From NCBI RefSeq assembly GCF_026410505.1, contig NZ_JAPMIU010000014.1, positions 1 through 64,000 on the forward strand: a DNA stretch of 64,000 nt, written 5' to 3'. How positions within the stretch are numbered: the stretch's first letter is position 1; every line of letters begins with the position of its first letter. The notes below the pieces were generated by a model. That model searched no databases and had not been told where the DNA came from. It worked only from the letters and a program-made list of their open reading frames with translations. Below, piece by piece: positions 38,536 through 51,138 of the stretch. Origin of the DNA: Frateuria hangzhouensis. GTDB taxonomy: Bacteria > Pseudomonadota > Gammaproteobacteria > Xanthomonadales > Rhodanobacteraceae. Both the position numbers and the translations under genes were made by a program.

Positions 38536-39507
38536 TCAAGGCCGGCGCGCCAGCTCCGGATTGTCCTTGGTCTGCGGCATCAGGTCCTTCTTGGACACGC
38601 CCAGCCACAGCAGGATCGGGCTCGCCACGAAGATCGAGGACAAGGTGCCGACCACGATGCCGATCAACATGGTGATCGCAAAACCGTGCACCTGCGGGCC
38701 ACCGAAAAAGTACAGCGCCGCCATGGTGATGCCGGTGAACAGCGACGTGATGATGGTTCGCGACAGCGTGGTGTTGATCGAGCGGTTGAGGATCTCTTCC
38801 GGCTCGGCCTTGCGGGACAACCGGAACAACTCGCGGATACGGTCGAACACCACCACCTTGTCGTTGATCGAGTAGCCGATCACCGCCAGCACCGAGGCCA
38901 GCACGGTCAGGTCGAACTCGCGCTGCACCAGCGAGATCACGCCCAGCGTCACCAGCGTGTCGTGCACCTCGGTGAGCAGCGCGGCGATGGCGAAACGGCG
39001 CTCGAAGCGGATCCACAGGTACACGCCGATGCCGATCATCACGAAGATCGCCGCGATCGAGCCATCGCTCTTGAGCTCGTCGCCCACCTGCGGGCTGACG
39101 AAGCTGTGGCTGTTCTCGGTAGCGTCCGGGCGATCCTTCTTCAGCGCCGCCATCACGCTGGCGGCCACCTTGTCGGCGCGAGTGGAGGCGCTCTCGCCGG
39201 CCGCGGCCGCGTCACCTTCCACCTTCTTCGGCTGCAGGCGGATCAACACCTGCCGCGAACCACCCAGGCTCTGCACCACCGGATTTTCGATACCGCCCTC
39301 GTCCAGCGCGCGACGCACGTCGCCGACGTCGACCGCACGCTCGTACTTGACCTCGACCGAGATGCCGCCGGTGAAGTCCAGGCCGTAGTTGAGGCCGCGG
39401 GTGAACAGCAGCGCGATCGAGGCGATCATCAGCACGGCGGCGATGACGGTGCTGATCTTGCGCCAGTGCAGGAACGGAACATTGCTGTTGTGGTTGAAGA
39501 TTTCCAT
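38536..39507 (-). CDS. secF: Protein translocase subunit SecF
   Basis: A 323-residue inner-membrane protein with six helices. Helix 1 starts near residue 17; LNYGLDFTGGISVEVKY is the conserved periplasmic start. Later helices carry VIGYSINDKVVVFDRIRE and SINTTLSRTIITSLFT, which match the SecD/SecF family. It uses the proton gradient with SecD to drive late export steps. Last gene of the queA-tgt-yajC-secD-secF cluster, 15 nt after secD, with a terminator behind it. Confidence 0.97.
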   Translation of the reverse strand: MEIFNHNSNVPFLHWRKISTVIAAVLMIASIALLFTRGLNYGLDFTGGISVEVKYERAVDVGDVRRALDEGGIENPVVQSLGGSRQVLIRLQPKKVEGDAAAAGESASTRADKVAASVMAALKKDRPDATENSHSFVSPQVGDELKSDGSIAAIFVMIGIGVYLWIRFERRFAIAALLTEVHDTLVTLGVISLVQREFDLTVLASVLAVIGYSINDKVVVFDRIRELFRLSRKAEPEEILNRSINTTLSRTIITSLFTGITMAALYFFGGPQVHGFAITMLIGIVVGTLSSIFVASPILLWLGVSKKDLMPQTKDNPELARRP

Positions 39508-39522
39508 TGCGTGTCCCGCCCC

Positions 39523-41403
39523 TTACACCGAAAGGGTCTTGAGCTTGCGATTGCCGTGGATCAACGCGGTGATCGCGTGGGTCACGGTGACCGAGGTGAA
39601 CATCGAGGTCAGGATGCCGATCAGCAGCGTCACGCCGAAGCCCTTGATCGGACCCGAGCCCATCGTGGTCAGCGCCAGCGCGGCGATCAGGTGGGTGACG
39701 TTGGCATCGAGAATGGTCGCCCAGGCCTTTTCGTAGCCGGCGCGGATCGAGGCGTGCGGGCTGGAGCCGTTGCGCAGTTCCTCGCGCACGCGCTCGCAGA
39801 TCAGCACGTTGGCATCGATCGCCATGCCCAGGGTCAGCACGATGCCGGCGATGCCCGGCATGGTCAGGGTCACGCCGATCATCGACATCACCGCGACCAG
39901 GATCACCAGGTTGAAGAACAGCGCGATGTCGGCCACCAGGCCGAACAGGTGGTAATAGATCGCCGCGGCCAGCAGCACCAGGCCCAGGCCCAGCAATACC
40001 GCGCGCAGGCCCTTCTCGATGTTGTCCTGGCCCATGCTCGGGCCGATCACGGACTGCGAGGCGATGTTCATCGGCGCGGCCAGCGAGCCCCCCTTGAGCA
40101 GCAGCGCCAGCTCGGAGGCTTCCTTCGGGCTGTTCAGGCCGGTGGTCTGGAACTGCTTGCCGAACACGCCCTGGATGGTCGCGTCACTGATGACCTCCTG
40201 GGTGGTGTGCGGAATGTGGACTTCCTTGCCGTCGACGATCTTGGTGTCGTAGACAGTCTCCACGTAGACCACCGCCATCGGCTTGCCGACGTTGGCGCTG
40301 GTGAAGTCGAGCATCTTCTTGGCGCCGGACGCGCTCAGGGTGACGTCCACCTTGGGCGTGCCGCTCTGCTGGTCGATGCCCGAAGCGGCGTCGGCCAGTT
40401 CGTCGCCGGTGACGATGATGCGCTTGCTGACCAGCACCGGCAGGTTGCTGCCGCGCTCGTAGTACAGATTGGCGTCCGGCGGAACGTTGCCGGTGCGCGC
40501 GGCCTCGACGGCGCGCGGGTCGCCGGGATAGCCGATGCCGGCGCGATATTCCAGCGTGGCGATGGCGCCGATCACCTTCTTGGCCTCGGCCGGGTTCTGC
40601 ACGCCGGCCAGTTCGACCACGATCTGGTCTTCGCCCTGCTGCTGGATGACCGGCTCGGAGACGCCCAGCGCATTGATGCGGTTGCGCAGCGTGGCGGTGT
40701 TCTGGCGGATGGTGGCCAGCGCCAGCTCGCGCAGTTTCTCCGGCTTGACGGTCACGTTGAGCGGGAAGCGGTCGCCGGTGCTGCTGCGTTCCTGCACCAG
40801 CAGGTCCGGATAGTCGATGGCGATCGCGTCGGTCGCCGCGCTGCGGTCGGCAGCCGAGCGCAGCACCACGTTGATGCCCTGCCCGCGCTGGGAGCTGCGG
40901 GTCAGCGACTCGTAGCGGATGTTCTTCTCGCGCAGCAGGGCGCGGATGTCGTCGGCATAACGCTCTTCCTGCTTGTCGACGACGGCGTTCTGGTCGACCG
41001 CCATCAGGAAGTGCACGCCGCCCTGAAGGTCCAGGCCCAGCGGCATCGAATTGGCGTGGATGGCGCGCAGCCATCCCGGCACGGTCGAGGCCAGGTTGAG
41101 CGCCACGGTGTAATCGTCGCCCAGCGCGGCCTTGACGACGTCGGCCGCCTTGGCCTGCACGTCGGCGTTGGGGAAGTCGGCGACCAGGTGGTCACCGTCG
41201 ATCTCCAGCCCGCTGTAGGCCACCTTCTGCGCGGTCAGCGCATCGGCCACCTTCTGCTTGACCGAGGCATCGAGCGGCGCGCCGTGGGTGGCGAGCACCT
41301 GCACCGACGGTACCGGCGGGAAGGCGTTGGGCAGCGCGTAGATGATGCCGAACAGCAATACCAACGCGACCAGCGCGTATTTCCAGCGTGGAAAGTCACT
41401 CAT
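39523..41403 (-). CDS. secD: Protein translocase subunit SecD
   Basis: A 626-residue protein. One N-terminal helix, a large periplasmic P1 domain (with LGLDLQGGVHFLMAVD at its start and NALGVSEPVIQQQGEDQIVVEL), and five C-terminal helices with the SecD block GMAIDANVLICERVREEL. It partners SecF and YajC on the SecYEG channel. Length and motifs are normal. 75 nt after yajC on the same strand. Confidence 0.97.
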   Translation of the reverse strand: MSDFPRWKYALVALVLLFGIIYALPNAFPPVPSVQVLATHGAPLDASVKQKVADALTAQKVAYSGLEIDGDHLVADFPNADVQAKAADVVKAALGDDYTVALNLASTVPGWLRAIHANSMPLGLDLQGGVHFLMAVDQNAVVDKQEERYADDIRALLREKNIRYESLTRSSQRGQGINVVLRSAADRSAATDAIAIDYPDLLVQERSSTGDRFPLNVTVKPEKLRELALATIRQNTATLRNRINALGVSEPVIQQQGEDQIVVELAGVQNPAEAKKVIGAIATLEYRAGIGYPGDPRAVEAARTGNVPPDANLYYERGSNLPVLVSKRIIVTGDELADAASGIDQQSGTPKVDVTLSASGAKKMLDFTSANVGKPMAVVYVETVYDTKIVDGKEVHIPHTTQEVISDATIQGVFGKQFQTTGLNSPKEASELALLLKGGSLAAPMNIASQSVIGPSMGQDNIEKGLRAVLLGLGLVLLAAAIYYHLFGLVADIALFFNLVILVAVMSMIGVTLTMPGIAGIVLTLGMAIDANVLICERVREELRNGSSPHASIRAGYEKAWATILDANVTHLIAALALTTMGSGPIKGFGVTLLIGILTSMFTSVTVTHAITALIHGNRKLKTLSV

Positions 41404-41478
41404 GCCTGGGAAGCCCGTTCTCGTTACTTCGAAGGCCGCGGCCCCCTCGGCCGCGGCGGATGGCCTGGGTCGGCCTGA

Positions 41479-41811
41479 TCAGGAGGCCTTCAGCGAGCCC
41501 TTGGGCAGCACCTGGGAAATGGCGCCCTTCTGCAGCTTGACCTTCACGTTCGGCGCGATCTCGACGGTCAGGAAGCTCTCGCCCACCTCTTCCACGCGAC
41601 CGGCCATGCCGCCGTTGGTCACCACCTCGTCGCCCTTGGCCAGCGCCGAGACCATGTTGCGGTGTTCCTTCTGGCGCTTCATCTGCGGGCGGATCATCAG
41701 GAAATAGAAGATGACGAACAGCGCGATCAGCGGCAGGAAGCTGAAAAGCGGGTTGCCCGGCGCGGCGGCGGGGGCGGCCTGGGCGATCACCAGGGACATC
41801 GGAAGGCTCAT
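41479..41811 (-). CDS. yajC: Preprotein translocase subunit YajC
   Basis: A 110-residue protein with a single N-terminal helix (LFSFLPLIALFVIFYFLMIRPQ) and the soluble YajC domain KGDEVVTNGGMAGRVEEVGE. It joins the SecDF complex. Start MSLPMSLVIAQ at 41811 chosen over an upstream in-frame start (MQDET). The gap to tgt is 274 nt and contains a REPIN-like element, wider than usual in this cluster. Confidence 0.95.
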   Translation of the reverse strand: MSLPMSLVIAQAAPAAAPGNPLFSFLPLIALFVIFYFLMIRPQMKRQKEHRNMVSALAKGDEVVTNGGMAGRVEEVGESFLTVEIAPNVKVKLQKGAISQVLPKGSLKAS

Positions 41812-41997
41812 CGTTTCATCCTGCAAGTAGCGGCGTGGACAGGGATTTCTGCCCGCGCCCGAAAAAGGTCTTGGATTATGCCATGCGGCCCAAGGGCATG
41901 CACGGAGCGTTCACGCGTTCCTGCATGGCGGCGGGTGGCTGCGTTTGCAAGCTCCGCGCCTTGGTAAACGGCCGCGGCGGGAAGTTCCCTCGGTACT

Positions 41998-43325
<1,328 letters not shown>

Positions 43326-43344
43326 GGATCCGGCGGATAGGAGA

Positions 43345-44373
43345 TCAAGCGCGCGGCAGGATCAGCATGGCGTCGCCATAGGAGAAGAACCGGTACCGCT
43401 CGCGCACCGCATGCCGGTACGCCTCCAGCATGAACTCCCGTCCTGCCAGCGCCGACACCAGCATCAACAAGGTCGACTGCGGCAGGTGGAAATTGGTGAT
43501 CAACCCATCGATGCTGGTGATGCGATAACCCGGGAAGATGAAGATCTGCGTCTCGCCCGCGAACGGGTGCAACTGGCCGTCCTTCGTCGCGCTCTCCAGC
43601 GCCCGCACCACCGTGGTGCCCACCGCGATCACCCGCCCGCCGGCCGCCCGCGTGCGGCGCACCTTCTCCACCAGCGCAGCGCCGACGTTCAGCCACTCCC
43701 GGTGCATGGTGTGCTGGTGGACATCTTCCACCCGCATCGGCTGGAACGTGCCGGCACCCACGTGCAGCGTGACATAGCCGGAATCCACCCCCAGCTCGCG
43801 CAGGCCTGCGAGCAGCGGCTCGTCGAAATGCAGCCCGGCGGTGGGCGCGGCCACGGCGCCGGGTTCGCGCGCGTAGACGGTCTGGTAGCGCTCCAGGTCG
43901 GACGCATCCGCGTGGCGTTCGATGTAGGGCGGCAGCGGCATTTCGCCGAGCTTCGAGAGCAGCCTTTCCAGCGGCTCCGGGGATTCGAAGCGCAGCTTGA
44001 AGAACGCGCCTTCGCGGCCCAGCACGGTAGCATGGCTGCCATCGCCCAGTTCGATCCGCCCGCCCTCCTTGGGCTTCTTGCTCACGCCCAGCTGCACCGT
44101 CGCCTCGTGCGCGCCGGTGACGCGCTCGATCAGGATCTCCACCGCGCCGCCGGAATCCTTGCGCCCGTACAGCCGCGCCGGCAGCACGCGGGTGTCGTTG
44201 AACACCAGCAGGTCGCCGGGACGAAGGAACGAGGGCAACTCGCGGAACCGGTGGTCTTCCAGCGTGCATGCGGCCGGGTCCAGCCACAGCAGGCGGCTGG
44301 CCGAGCGCTCCGGCAAGGGAGCCTGGGCGATCAGCTCGGGCGGCAGGTCGAAATCGAAATCGGACTTCTTCAA
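43345..44373 (-). CDS. queA: S-adenosylmethionine:tRNA ribosyltransferase-isomerase
   Basis: A 342-residue enzyme that adds the epoxycyclopentanediol to preQ1-tRNA. Family blocks: [67 protein letters not shown] and HREWLNV. The initiation codon is TTG at 44373, which aligns [11 protein letters not shown] with the E. coli N-terminus; no in-frame ATG upstream is better. It heads the operon that continues with tgt, yajC, secD and secF. Confidence 0.96.
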   Translation of the reverse strand: MKKSDFDFDLPPELIAQAPLPERSASRLLWLDPAACTLEDHRFRELPSFLRPGDLLVFNDTRVLPARLYGRKDSGGAVEILIERVTGAHEATVQLGVSKKPKEGGRIELGDGSHATVLGREGAFFKLRFESPEPLERLLSKLGEMPLPPYIERHADASDLERYQTVYAREPGAVAAPTAGLHFDEPLLAGLRELGVDSGYVTLHVGAGTFQPMRVEDVHQHTMHREWLNVGAALVEKVRRTRAAGGRVIAVGTTVVRALESATKDGQLHPFAGETQIFIFPGYRITSIDGLITNFHLPQSTLLMLVSALAGREFMLEAYRHAVRERYRFFSYGDAMLILPRA

Positions 44374-44394
44374 GGCGGGTCTCTGCTGGCTCTT

Positions 44395-44452
44395 GTAGGA
44401 GCGCCCTCGGGCGCGGCCGCCATGCCCCGGTCGCGCCCAAGGGCGCTCCTAC
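44395..44452. repeat. REPIN-like inverted repeat, GTAGGAGCGCCC variant
   Basis: GTAGGAGCGCCCTCGGGCGCG and its inverse, 22 nt upstream of the queA start, in the divergent queA/carboxylase spacer. Confidence 0.8.
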
Positions 44453-44579
44453 AGGAAATGCCAGGCGGCGGCCGGCAATGATAGCCCTCCCCCGCGGCCC
44501 CGTGCTGCGCTGCGCATCGGCTACACACCGCATATCTGCTAGCTTTACGGGCTTTGCATCGACTCGGGACTCACCCTGC

Positions 44580-46568
<1,989 letters not shown>

Positions 46569-46727
46569 GCGAAATCGGCTCCCTCTCCCTTCGGGGAGAG
46601 GCTGGAGTCAACCCCTCTTGCGGGGCATCGCCACCCACCGATACCTCCTACGAAAAAGGGGTCTGATGCGTCGGGCGGATCATGGCTGCGAGGACTTTCC
46701 CGCACATCCGCCAGGAAGCAAAGAAAA

Positions 46728-46755
46728 AAGGCGGCCTTTCGCGGCCGCCTTTCCT
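46728..46755 (-). terminator. Strong intrinsic terminator directly after infC
   Basis: Stem GGCGGCC/GGCCGCC with a short loop, then TTTTTTC on the minus strand. It begins at the base after the infC stop codon. Confidence 0.9.
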
Positions 46756-47283
46756 TTACTGCTTCTTCTTGGGTCCGATCATCATGACCATCTGGCGCCC
46801 TTCCAACCTGGGGAAGGATTCCACCTGGCCATTGTCGCCGATGTCCTCCTGGATCTTGCGAGCCAGGTTCTGGCCCAGGTCCTGGTGGGACATCTCGCGA
46901 CCACGGAAACGGATCGTGACCTTGACCTTGTCGCCCTCTTCCAGGAAGCGAAGCATGTTGCGCAGCTTGATCTGGTAGTCGCCCACGTCCGTGACCGGAC
47001 GGAACTTCACTTCCTTGATCTCGACCTGCTTCTGCTTCTTCTTGGCGGCGGACGCCTTCTTCTGGTTTTCGAACTTGTACTTGCCGTAATCCATGATCCG
47101 GCAGACCGGTGGGTCGCCGTTGGGCTGGATCTCGACCAGGTCCATGCCCGCTTCCTGCGCGAGCGCCAATGCCTCGTCGCGGGAAAGAATGCCGAGCTGT
47201 TCCGAGTCGACGCCAATCACGCGTACGCGCGGCACGCGGATGTCGAGGTTGCGGCGGTTGCCCTTGTTGTCGGTGGTAGCGAT
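46756..47283 (-). CDS. infC: Translation initiation factor IF-3 (AUC start codon)
   Basis: A 175-residue factor that binds the 30S subunit and checks initiation. N-domain [24 protein letters not shown], linker rich in Lys ([20 protein letters not shown]), C-domain [18 protein letters not shown]; ends APKKKQ-like (GPKKKQ). An ATG/GTG-only reading would start at a GTG at 47235, losing 16 conserved residues. The true start is ATC at 47283: GGAGGA, seven nt, then ATC GCT ACC ACC GAC AAC AAG. A rare start codon (AUU in E. coli) underlies IF-3 autoregulation. It lies 46 nt after thrS and is followed at once by a terminator. Confidence 0.94.
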   Translation of the reverse strand: MATTDNKGNRRNLDIRVPRVRVIGVDSEQLGILSRDEALALAQEAGMDLVEIQPNGDPPVCRIMDYGKYKFENQKKASAAKKKQKQVEIKEVKFRPVTDVGDYQIKLRNMLRFLEEGDKVKVTIRFRGREMSHQDLGQNLARKIQEDIGDNGQVESFPRLEGRQMVMMIGPKKKQ

Positions 47284-47329
47284 ACCACTATCCTCCAGAA
47301 GAAGTTATCGAATTAGGCCACGCGGAACA

Positions 47330-49231
47330 TCAACGCCGCGTTTCGGCCTCAAGTCGTTCGATGAAGGCGGACAGCGGCATGCTGCCCAGATCCTCACCCG
47401 AACGGGTACGCACGGAAACGGCCCCCGCTTCCTTCTCGCGATCACCGACCACGAGGAGATAAGGGACCTTCTGCAACGTATGCTCGCGGATTTTATAGCC
47501 GACCTTTTCGTTGCGCAAATCGGCCTCCACCCGGAAGCCTTTGTCGACAAGGGCTTGCGCCACTTCGGCGACATAACCGGCCTGGGCGTCGGTAATCGAG
47601 AACACCGCCGCCTGCACCGGCGCCAGCCAGGCCGGAAGATGGCCTGCGTGGTGCTCGATCAGGATGCCGATGAAACGCTCCATCGAACCCACAATGGCCC
47701 GGTGCAGCATGACAGGATGGCGCTTCTGCGAGCTTTCGTCCACATATTCGGCACCCAGGCGCTCGGGCATCATGAAATCGACCTGCATGGTGCCGACCTG
47801 CCAGGCGCGTCCGATCGAGTCCTTCATGTGGTATTCGATCTTCGGGCCGTAGAAGGCGCCCTCGCCGGGCAGTTCCTCCCATTTCACGCCCGCGGCAGCC
47901 AGGGCCTTGCGCAAGGCATCCTCGGCGCGGTCCCACACCTCGTCCGAACCGATCCGCTTGTCCGGGCGCAGCGCGATCTTCAGCGCGATGTCCTGGAAGC
48001 CGAAGTCGGTATAGACCTGCATCGCCTGCTGGTGGAACGCGGTCACTTCCGGCTCGATCTGCTCGGGCGTGCAGAAGATGTGGCCGTCGTCCTGGGTGAA
48101 GGCACGCACGCGCATGATGCCGTGCAGCGCGCCGGACGGCTCGTTGCGATGGCAGCCGCCGAACTCGCCGTAGCGGATCGGCAGCTCCCGGTAGCTGTGC
48201 AGGCCGGTGTTGAAGATCTGCACGTGACCGGGGCAGTTCATCGGCTTGAGCGCGTAGGTGTGCTTCTCCGACTCGGTGAAGAACATGTTCTCGGCGTAGT
48301 TGTCCCAGTGGCCCGACTTCTTCCACAGCGACACGTCCAGCACCTGCGGGCAGCGCACTTCCCGGTAGCCGCTCTTGCGGTACACGCCGCGCATATACTG
48401 CTCCACCTGCTGCCAGATCGCCCAGCCGTTGGGGTGCCAGAACACCATGCCGGGGCTTTCTTCCTGCTGGTGGAACAGGTCCAGCGCCTTGCCGATCTTG
48501 CGGTGGTCGCGCTTCTCGGCCTCCTCCAGCTGGTGCAGGTAGGCCTTGAGGTCCTTGTCGTTCAACCAGGCGGTGCCGTAGATGCGGGTCAGCATCGCGT
48601 TGTTGCTGTCGCCGCGCCAGTAGGCGCCGGCCACCTTCATCAGCTTGAACGCGCGCAGCTTGCCGGTGTTGGGCACGTGCGGGCCGCGGCACAAATCGGT
48701 GAACTCGCCCTGGGTATAGAGCGAGAGCTCCTCATTGGCCGGGATCGACTCGATGATCTCGGCCTTGTAGGTCTCGCCCAGGCCGCGGAAGAACGCCACC
48801 GCCTCGTCGCGCGACTTGACCGTGCGCGTGACGGGCTGGGCTTCCTTGACGATTTTCCCCATCTCGGCCTCGATCTTCACCAGGTCCTCGGGCGTGAACG
48901 GCCGTTCGTAGGCGAAGTCGTAATAGAAGCCGTTGTCGATCACCGGCCCGATGGTCACCTGCGCGCCCGGATACAGCCGCTGCACGGCCTGGGCCAGCAG
49001 GTGCGCGCTGGAGTGGCGCAGGATCTCCAGCGCCTCGGGGCTCTTCTCGGTGACGATCTCGAGGTTGGCGTCGTGGTCGATCGGGCAGCTGGCATCGACC
49101 AGCTTGCCGTCGACCTTGCCGGCGAGCGTCGCCTTGGCCAGGCCTGCGCCGATGGAGGCGGCCACGTCCTGCACGGTAACGGGATGATCGAACGGCTTCT
49201 TGCTGCCGTCGGGAAGGGTGATCTGGATCAT
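47330..49231 (-). CDS. thrS: Threonyl-tRNA synthetase
   Basis: A 633-residue class II synthetase. TGS domain ([20 protein letters not shown]), editing domain with [12 protein letters not shown] and [10 protein letters not shown], catalytic core with motif 2 [15 protein letters not shown] and zinc ligands, and the C-terminal anticodon domain. Start ATG at 49231 is the exact family start; the upstream frame is leader sequence. Cotranscribed with infC. A hairpin terminator lies 55-80 nt upstream on the same strand. Confidence 0.97.
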   Translation of the reverse strand: MIQITLPDGSKKPFDHPVTVQDVAASIGAGLAKATLAGKVDGKLVDASCPIDHDANLEIVTEKSPEALEILRHSSAHLLAQAVQRLYPGAQVTIGPVIDNGFYYDFAYERPFTPEDLVKIEAEMGKIVKEAQPVTRTVKSRDEAVAFFRGLGETYKAEIIESIPANEELSLYTQGEFTDLCRGPHVPNTGKLRAFKLMKVAGAYWRGDSNNAMLTRIYGTAWLNDKDLKAYLHQLEEAEKRDHRKIGKALDLFHQQEESPGMVFWHPNGWAIWQQVEQYMRGVYRKSGYREVRCPQVLDVSLWKKSGHWDNYAENMFFTESEKHTYALKPMNCPGHVQIFNTGLHSYRELPIRYGEFGGCHRNEPSGALHGIMRVRAFTQDDGHIFCTPEQIEPEVTAFHQQAMQVYTDFGFQDIALKIALRPDKRIGSDEVWDRAEDALRKALAAAGVKWEELPGEGAFYGPKIEYHMKDSIGRAWQVGTMQVDFMMPERLGAEYVDESSQKRHPVMLHRAIVGSMERFIGILIEHHAGHLPAWLAPVQAAVFSITDAQAGYVAEVAQALVDKGFRVEADLRNEKVGYKIREHTLQKVPYLLVVGDREKEAGAVSVRTRSGEDLGSMPLSAFIERLEAETRR

Positions 49232-49285
49232 GGATGGAAACCTGATGCGCCCGGCGCGGGCGAACAATGGAAGGGGAAAGCGGGC

Positions 49286-49310
49286 AACAAAAAAGGGCGC
49301 GCAGCGCCCT
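49286..49310 (-). terminator. Intrinsic terminator in the thrS leader
   Basis: Seven-bp stem AGGGCGC/GCGCCCT, three-nt loop, then TTTTT on the minus strand. It could end the upstream betaine/porin operon or attenuate thrS. Confidence 0.7.
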
Positions 49311-49337
49311 TCGACAAGCTCAGGCCTGGCACGCGGA

Positions 49338-49364
49338 TCAGCTGGAGTATGGCGTAGTTTCCAT
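49338..49364 (-). promoter_or_regulatory. Possible leader peptide with two Thr codons upstream of thrS
   Basis: A minus-strand frame ATG-GAA-ACT-ACG-CCA-TAC-TCC-AGC-TGA (METTPYSS) ends 28 nt before the leader terminator. No strong ribosome site. Only two Thr codons, so chance is possible. Confidence 0.25.
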
Positions 49365-49520
49365 GTCGCACACTCGGCCGGCAGGCAACTGCGGGCCACC
49401 TTCTCGTCGTTTTGCAGGGATTGGGAAAGCTAGCCCGGGCGGCCAGACCTGTCAACGACGAGGCCCGTTGCTTCCGCAGGGCCGCCGAACCGCTCCCGGC
49501 AGGCCACCGTGCGAAGAACC

Positions 49521-49600
49521 TGCAGGAGCCCACTTGTGGGCGATGGCCTTACGCCTGATTGCACCCGCCGAAAGCATCGCCCACAAGTGGGCTCCTGCAG
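49521..49600. repeat. REPIN-like inverted repeat, second copy of the 25.0 kb core
   Basis: CAGGAGCCCACTTGTGGGCG ... CGCCCACAAGTGGGCTCCTG with spacer CCTTACGCCTGATTGCACC, almost identical to 25046-25121 including the loop. Flank CAGTGGGCGTCGGAAGCTTT is shared too. Confidence 0.85.
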
Positions 49601-49644
49601 TGGGCGTCGGAAGCTTTGGGTGTTTCCCGACAAGGGCGCAGCGA

Positions 49645-50973
49645 TCAGAAGTAGTACCCGAAGTTGATGTTGAAGCGGTGCTCGACCTCGCCGTCGCCCA
49701 CCATGCTGCCCCCGATGAATGGCTGGTTCCTCGCCGTGACGAAGTCGAAATAGGTGAACAGCCCGCCCGCAGCCACCGACATGCCGGTGATGTTCATCCA
49801 GGTGTGCGGCAGGCCGCCGGACTTGCGGTTCACCATCGAGTAGTCGTTGTAGAAGGTCAGCGCGGTGACCGGCCCCCACGACACCGGCCACGTGTAAGCG
49901 AGGTTGCCGGTCCAGCTGCGGGCACGCGCGGCGATCGAGTCATAAAAGTCATACGCACCCACGGCAATGCGATCGGCGCCGCCATTGATCTGGTAGGCGT
50001 AGCGGGCGGCCTGCAACTGCAGGTTCCAGCGGCCCAGGTTGGCGTTGGCGTGCAGCGCCTCGGCGTCGTAGTCGCCCGCCCGCGCAACACTGCCTTCCAG
50101 GCTGCCGCGCAACGCCGAGACACCCACCTCGATCGCCGCGTCGTCGGCTGGATGGAAGGTGTAGCCCACCCGCGCCACGGCGGTGTCGGCCACGCCGATC
50201 GGGTGCAGGGGATCATCGCCACCGCCCTCGCCCGGCTCGCGGTAACCCACCACGTTGTAGGTATAGCTGTCGGCGCGATTGCTCACGAAGCCGTCGACGC
50301 CGCCCATCGAATCGTTCTTGAAGAACCCCAGCTGCACGTTCCACGGATCGCCGCTGTGCACGTACAGCGCGCCCATCTGGTAGGCGTCCTCCAGGCCAAG
50401 GTAGTAATTGGAACTGAAGAAGTAGCTGTGCGAATCGAATGGCTGGTTGCCGAACGGCACGCGCGTGATGCCGAGCTGGCCTTCGTCCTGCTCGGTGAAC
50501 TTGTAGCCGACCCAGGCATGGTGGATCGCGCCCATGTACTGGAACCAGCGGTACTGCGCCGACAATTCCACGTCGCCGATCGAGCCGTCGAGGTCGAGAC
50601 GGAAGATGTCGAAATCCATGTCGCCGCGGCGCTTGCGGTTGCCTTCGCTGTAGCCCTCGCGGCTGTACTGGAAGCGCACGGCGCCGCCGAGCTTGATACC
50701 GTCCTCGTGGGCCTCGGCCGCGCTCTGGCGGCTCTCCTCTGCGGCCGCAACCGATTCGGTGGCGCTATCGACCGGCATCGCCGCGGCGGCGGCCTGCTGC
50801 TGGCGCATGGCATCGAGCTGGTGCTGCAGCGCGTCGATCTGTGCCTGCATGGCGGCCATCTGCGCCGAGGCGTCGGTGGCCGGCGCAACCTGCGCCTCGG
50901 CGGCATGAAGCGGTGCGGTGAGGCTTGCGGCCAGCCCCAGGGCGATGGCGCAGGCAAGGGGTTTGATCGTCAT
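49645..50973 (-). CDS. Outer-membrane porin-like protein of the betaine operon
   Basis: A 442-residue protein: signal peptide (about 1-24), a short coiled coil (AAMQAQIDALQHQLDAM), then a beta-barrel rich in alternating aromatic strands and ending in FNINFGYYF, the terminal Phe used by the Bam machinery. Looks like a DcaP/phosphate-porin-type trimer channel with an N-terminal coiled coil. Start ATG 50973 behind AAGGAA; the longer frame adds a non-signal N-terminus. It is 165 nt downstream of proX on the same strand, so an outer-membrane route for betaine is a fair inference. Confidence 0.8.
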   Translation of the reverse strand: MTIKPLACAIALGLAASLTAPLHAAEAQVAPATDASAQMAAMQAQIDALQHQLDAMRQQQAAAAAMPVDSATESVAAAEESRQSAAEAHEDGIKLGGAVRFQYSREGYSEGNRKRRGDMDFDIFRLDLDGSIGDVELSAQYRWFQYMGAIHHAWVGYKFTEQDEGQLGITRVPFGNQPFDSHSYFFSSNYYLGLEDAYQMGALYVHSGDPWNVQLGFFKNDSMGGVDGFVSNRADSYTYNVVGYREPGEGGGDDPLHPIGVADTAVARVGYTFHPADDAAIEVGVSALRGSLEGSVARAGDYDAEALHANANLGRWNLQLQAARYAYQINGGADRIAVGAYDFYDSIAARARSWTGNLAYTWPVSWGPVTALTFYNDYSMVNRKSGGLPHTWMNITGMSVAAGGLFTYFDFVTARNQPFIGGSMVGDGEVEHRFNINFGYYF

Positions 50974-51138
50974 GGATCGGTTCCTTGAAGTGGGAAGTGT
51001 CATCCGGTGGAGGCAGTCGGCCATGGCTTTACGGAAAATGGCGGCTCGGCTTTTCCAGGCGCACGGCCGCCGCGCCGCCCTTGCGGGCGGCGGGAAGCCA
51101 CATCGGGAATCAAGCCCGGCACACGGCCGGGCGAACGT

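Larger units (their letters stand above)
49232..49644. other. thrS leader and repeat-containing spacer
   Basis: Contains, reading leftwards, a REPIN at 49521-49600, a small Thr-Thr frame at 49338-49364 and a terminator hairpin at 49286-49310. No other gene seen. Confidence 0.6.

Noticed and set aside
38287-41478. 1063-codon open frame on the plus strand opposite secF-secD
   Set aside because: Antisense shadow of secD/secF in high-G+C DNA: His/Gln/Arg/Gly/Asp-biased, no recognisable domain, and overlaps the terminator and repeats.
49267-50988. 573-codon plus-strand frame opposite the porin
   Set aside because: Antisense shadow of the porin gene, which has a signal peptide, a ribosome site and a C-terminal Phe.
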